In this document: positions 61,289-64,000 of the stretch, piece by piece
Numbering within the stretch: position 1 is the stretch's first letter
Layout: each line of letters starts with the position of its first letter
NCBI GenBank assembly: GCA_032119795.1
Contig: JAUMFO010000004.1
Span: 394,288-458,287, forward strand
DNA length: 64,000 bases
Direction of reading: 5' to 3'
Source of the DNA: JAGIBJ01 sp032119795
GTDB taxonomy: Bacteria; Actinomycetota; Thermoleophilia; Solirubrobacterales; Solirubrobacteraceae
Translations under genes and position numbers: made by a program
Notes under the pieces: generated by a model
Databases searched by the model: none
The model's input: only the letters and a program-made list of their open reading frames with translations
Told to the model about the DNA's origin: nothing

Positions 61289-63034
61289 TTAGCGCTGGCG
61301 GGCGACGGTGAACTTGGCGGTGGCGCCGCGGAGGTCGACGTTGCCGGCGGCGTCGATTGCGCGGACGGAGAGGCGGTACTTGCCGGCCTTCTTCACCTTG
61401 GCGCGGTGGCTGGACTGGCAGGCCTTCCACTTGCCCTTGTTGAGCTTGCACTGGAAGGTGACCTTCTCGGCGGAACGGGCCCCCAGGCGCGTGCCCTGAA
61501 TGCCGAGCTTCACCGCGACGGCCTTCTTCGTGGAGCGCTTCGGCGGCTTCTTGGTGAAGACGGTCTTGGGAGGCGTGAGATCGAGGGTCCAGTTGGCGGT
61601 GGCGGGCTCGGTGCTGACGCCGCCTCCATCGTTGACGGCGCGGACGCGGAAGTTGTAGGCGCCCTCGGCCAAGTTCTTGGGAACGCGGTAGGGCGTCGCG
61701 CACGGGATCCAATTGCCGTTGTTGACGGAGCACTCGGCGTGGCCACTGTTGCCCATGTCGGTCACGAAGTCGACCTGCGCCTCGTTGCTGGCCCCCACCA
61801 TGGTCGGCGCCTGCACGATGCTCACGCGCGGGTTGCCGGCGGCGGTAATCGTCGCGCGAGGATCAGCGCCGCCCGGGAGCGAGCAGCCCTCGCCGCGGCC
61901 GGCCGGCAGCTCTTTGCCGCCGACGTACTCCTTGAACGCAGCCAGCGCGGGCTTGGCGACGTTGTCGGCCGTGTAGAGGCCGGTGTTCATGCCCCAGTAG
62001 TTGGCCTCGCCGAGCTTCTCGGGCGTCACGTCATGCAGTCCAAACCACACGCCACGCTCCAAGCCCCAACGGGCGCGGCAGCCGAGCATCAGGTCGTAGG
62101 CGCCGCGCAGCTTTGCGGCCTGGTCGTCCGGGGAAACGGCAAACGGATGCGGCCCGCCGCCGGTGCCCCAACCAAATTCGGTCACCCACAGCGGGCGGTT
62201 GTCTCCTGCGGCCAGCATGATGCGGCGGGCGGAGTCGAGAATGCGGGCGGTGCCGACGGGATCGGCGGCGTAGCCGTGCACAGCCACGACATCACCGGAC
62301 TCGCGGAACCCCGGCTGGGCCTCAAGGTCGGTGAGGAACTTCGCGAGCGTCGCGCCCTCAGCCACGGCGGGCAGCTCAGCCAGGCCAGACGTCACCACGC
62401 GGGCCGACGGGTCGATCCCCTTGATCGTCTTGGAGACGTAGCTCAGCATGTCGGCGTAGCCAGCGGCGGTGGGGCGGGGCCAATCGGCGCCGACGTTCAC
62501 CTCGTTCCAGATCTGCCAGTTCACGCGGGCCGGCTTCAATTCCGGGCGGGAGGCCCAGAACGAGCCGCCGGTGCCGTAGCGGCGCACGGCGTCGGCGATG
62601 AAGTCGGCGTACTGCGCCTTCTGCAAATCGGTCTGGGGTGCCACGCGCGTCTGCCCGCACGACCAGACGGTGCAGCCGTTGAGGGCAAGAATCAGCTCGT
62701 AGCCGTTGGTCGAGGCGTCAGCCATCAGGCCGTCGACGCCACCCCAAGTGCGCACGCCCTGGTTGCGCTCCACCCAGTCCCACGCGAGGCCCGCGCGGAC
62801 GGTCCCCACGCCATCGGCCCCATGCTGCTTGGCTTCGGCGCTCGTGGGCCAGGCCCAGTCGCTGATCCCGGCAAAACCGGCAGGGGCGCTCGCCGCAGCA
62901 GCGGTGCCCGTGAGGGCGGGGAGAAGGGTGGTGATGAGTGCAGCAAGGACCGTGACGACCGTCGTCCTGACGCGTCGCCGCCCGAAGGCGTATCCGTTGC
63001 CGCCCCGCACGTCCGTGCGCAGGGTGTGTGGCAT
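61289..63034 (-). CDS. Secreted GH39/GH5-like (clan GH-A) glycoside hydrolase with two C-terminal beta domains
   Basis: This 581-residue protein has a signal peptide at ~25-48 and a (beta/alpha)8 domain at ~50-390. The acid/base Glu is E178 (IWNEVN) and the nucleophile E286 (WVTEFGWG). About 180 C-terminal residues form two Ig-like modules with Cys pairs and Lys-rich loops (FRVRAVND, YRLSVRAIDAAGNVD), of the type that bind or present the catalytic domain. The substrate is not predictable; beta-linked polysaccharide is likely. It is divergent from another family member. Confidence 0.85.
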   Translation of the reverse strand: MPHTLRTDVRGGNGYAFGRRRVRTTVVTVLAALITTLLPALTGTAAAASAPAGFAGISDWAWPTSAEAKQHGADGVGTVRAGLAWDWVERNQGVRTWGGVDGLMADASTNGYELILALNGCTVWSCGQTRVAPQTDLQKAQYADFIADAVRRYGTGGSFWASRPELKPARVNWQIWNEVNVGADWPRPTAAGYADMLSYVSKTIKGIDPSARVVTSGLAELPAVAEGATLAKFLTDLEAQPGFRESGDVVAVHGYAADPVGTARILDSARRIMLAAGDNRPLWVTEFGWGTGGGPHPFAVSPDDQAAKLRGAYDLMLGCRARWGLERGVWFGLHDVTPEKLGEANYWGMNTGLYTADNVAKPALAAFKEYVGGKELPAGRGEGCSLPGGADPRATITAAGNPRVSIVQAPTMVGASNEAQVDFVTDMGNSGHAECSVNNGNWIPCATPYRVPKNLAEGAYNFRVRAVNDGGGVSTEPATANWTLDLTPPKTVFTKKPPKRSTKKAVAVKLGIQGTRLGARSAEKVTFQCKLNKGKWKACQSSHRAKVKKAGKYRLSVRAIDAAGNVDLRGATAKFTVARQR

Positions 63035-63126
63035 AGGAGAGAGGTCGGACGCCGTCGCGCCCTATCCACCTTCAAACCAACCAATAGGCAGACGTCTACG
63101 CAGGGCGCTGATACCTTCGTCCGGAG

Positions 63127-64000
63127 ATGGTCCAATCCACGCGGAAGCTGCCTCGGTCTGCCGATGTTGGCCAGTCGCGGCCACGATCGGCCGGTTTCTG
63201 GCGTCTGCTGGCGGCCACCTGCGGCGCACTCGTCGCCGCCGCGCTCGCGGGCCCCGCCAGCCCGGCGTCCGCCGCAACCGGCCCGGAGTTCTTCGGCACC
63301 AACTTCTCGACGCTCTCAGCGATCCCCGCCGACAAGCAGCCCGTCACCCTGGAGGCGCTGCGCGCCGGGCGGATGACCGTCAACCGCATCGACGTGCGCT
63401 GGGATCAGGTCGAGAGCCAAGGCAATCGCAACGAGAACCCCAAGCGCGCGAACCCCTACAGCTGGGGCGCACTCGACGGCCTGATCGGCGCGATGGCCGC
63501 CAAGGGCCTGCGCGCGAGTCCGTCATTTCGATTTGAGCCGGGCTGGGCCAGAAACTCCGCCGGCGGCCTGCCGCCGGAGAGCTACGACGACTACGGCAAG
63601 ATGATCGCGGCCTTCGCCACGCGGTACGGCCCGGGGGGCACGTTCTGGGTCGGCAAGCCCTATGCGGCGCAGCCCGTCCAGACGTACGAACTGTGGAACG
63701 AAGCCAATCTCGACGAGTACGCCTGGGGCAAAGACGCCGACGCCGCGGCCTACGGCGAGGCAGCCAAGGTCGTCCGCCCGATCATCAAGGCCGCGCTGCC
63801 CTCGGCGCAGATCTTGGGCAGCATCTCGTGGAAGGACAGCCCCGAGGAGGCCGACGGCGCGGGCATGGAGCCCTACTTCATCTCCAAGCTCGCGGCCAGC
63901 GGCGGCCTCGCCGCCCTCGACGGCATGGGCTTTCACCCCTACGCGCCAGACGCCCAGTCCACGCTCGATCTGGTCGTCCGCCTGCGCAACCAGCTCGTCG
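63127..64000 (+). CDS. Second secreted clan GH-A glycoside hydrolase (cut by right edge)
   Basis: The frame is open from ATG 63127 to the window end, at least 291 residues. A signal peptide (~20-50, ending ASAATG) precedes a (beta/alpha)8 domain. NRIDVRWDQVE is an early strand, and YELWNEANLDEY carries the likely acid/base Glu near residue 202. A DGMGFHPYAP strand follows. The nucleophile Glu lies beyond the edge. It is a distant paralog of the divergent gene at 61289-63034, and the 92-bp gap probably holds both promoters. Confidence 0.82.
   Translation, partial: MVQSTRKLPRSADVGQSRPRSAGFWRLLAATCGALVAAALAGPASPASAATGPEFFGTNFSTLSAIPADKQPVTLEALRAGRMTVNRIDVRWDQVESQGNRNENPKRANPYSWGALDGLIGAMAAKGLRASPSFRFEPGWARNSAGGLPPESYDDYGKMIAAFATRYGPGGTFWVGKPYAAQPVQTYELWNEANLDEYAWGKDADAAAYGEAAKVVRPIIKAALPSAQILGSISWKDSPEEADGAGMEPYFISKLAASGGLAALDGMGFHPYAPDAQSTLDLVVRLRNQLV

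Noticed and set aside
60692..63376. Very long open frame on the plus strand opposite the glycoside hydrolase
   Set aside because: It is antisense to a convincing hydrolase and runs through the hairpin array. Its translation is low-complexity Gly/Ala/Arg-rich, as expected from GC-rich third-position shadowing.

Overview
The window is strongly GC-rich with G/C-dominated third codon positions and many GTG/TTG starts. The gene set includes tilS-hpt-ftsH-fol-coaX synteny, DipZ, DUF6629-like proteins and a MerR-cyclase fusion. This points to a high-GC actinobacterium, probably class Thermoleophilia (Solirubrobacterales-like). The taxon is inferred from gene content and style; no rRNA or marker search was possible. 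I found no tRNA, rRNA, transposase, integrase or CRISPR array.

Layout. 1-4.5 kb (minus strand): a VWA/CoxE-like protein cut by the left edge, its MoxR ATPase, a membrane protein, an EVE-domain protein and a degenerate ArsA-like protein. 4.6-13.6 kb: an MFS exporter, a glucuronyl C5-epimerase-like secreted protein, lipoproteins, a class II aldolase with a PfkB sugar kinase, and an acyl-CoA dehydrogenase. 13.7-25 kb: DipZ, an OmpR/histidine kinase pair, two DUF6629-like paralogs around a PLDc_N-like peptide, a FadN-order beta-oxidation protein, and a deacetylase-glycosyltransferase fusion. 25.2-34 kb: purU, three tandem TM-GGDEF-TM-GGDEF paralogs (the middle one catalytically degenerate) and a sirtuin. 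34-38.3 kb: a multimodular peptidoglycan hydrolase, a coiled-coil protein and a MerR-adenylate cyclase fusion.

38.3-60.7 kb is the actinobacterial housekeeping neighbourhood tilS, hpt, ftsH, folP, folB, folK, coaX. It is interrupted twice. An 8-kb minus-strand block carries a second FtsH and a giant secreted protein. A DUF559-type nuclease gene is bracketed by palindromic repeat arrays. The expected folE is not present between ftsH and folP. The window ends with a PHP-type tyrosine phosphatase and two divergent glycoside hydrolases, the last cut by the right edge.

The most unusual content is intergenic. Four families of structured repeats fill the otherwise gene-free islands at 12.4-13.2, 21.6-21.8, 39.4-40.1, 51.5-53.3 and 60.7-61.3 kb: (1) a 39-bp quasi-palindrome with a 62-bp period; (2) a 49-bp hairpin with a 62-64-bp period on both sides of the nuclease gene; (3) arrays of 18-bp GCAACC-N6-GGTTGC hairpins, present as two inverted, nearly identical arrays plus a solo copy; (4) a long hairpin with a conserved loop of about 52 nt and unrelated but complementary outer stems, found just after two beta-oxidation genes. 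Substitutions between copies mostly keep base pairing, so the structures look selected.

Functionally, several genes fit c-di-GMP-linked envelope and exopolysaccharide biology: dual-GGDEF proteins, a NodB-GT2 synthase, a C5-epimerase, a CpsB-like phosphatase and glycoside hydrolases. This link is inference from co-location only.
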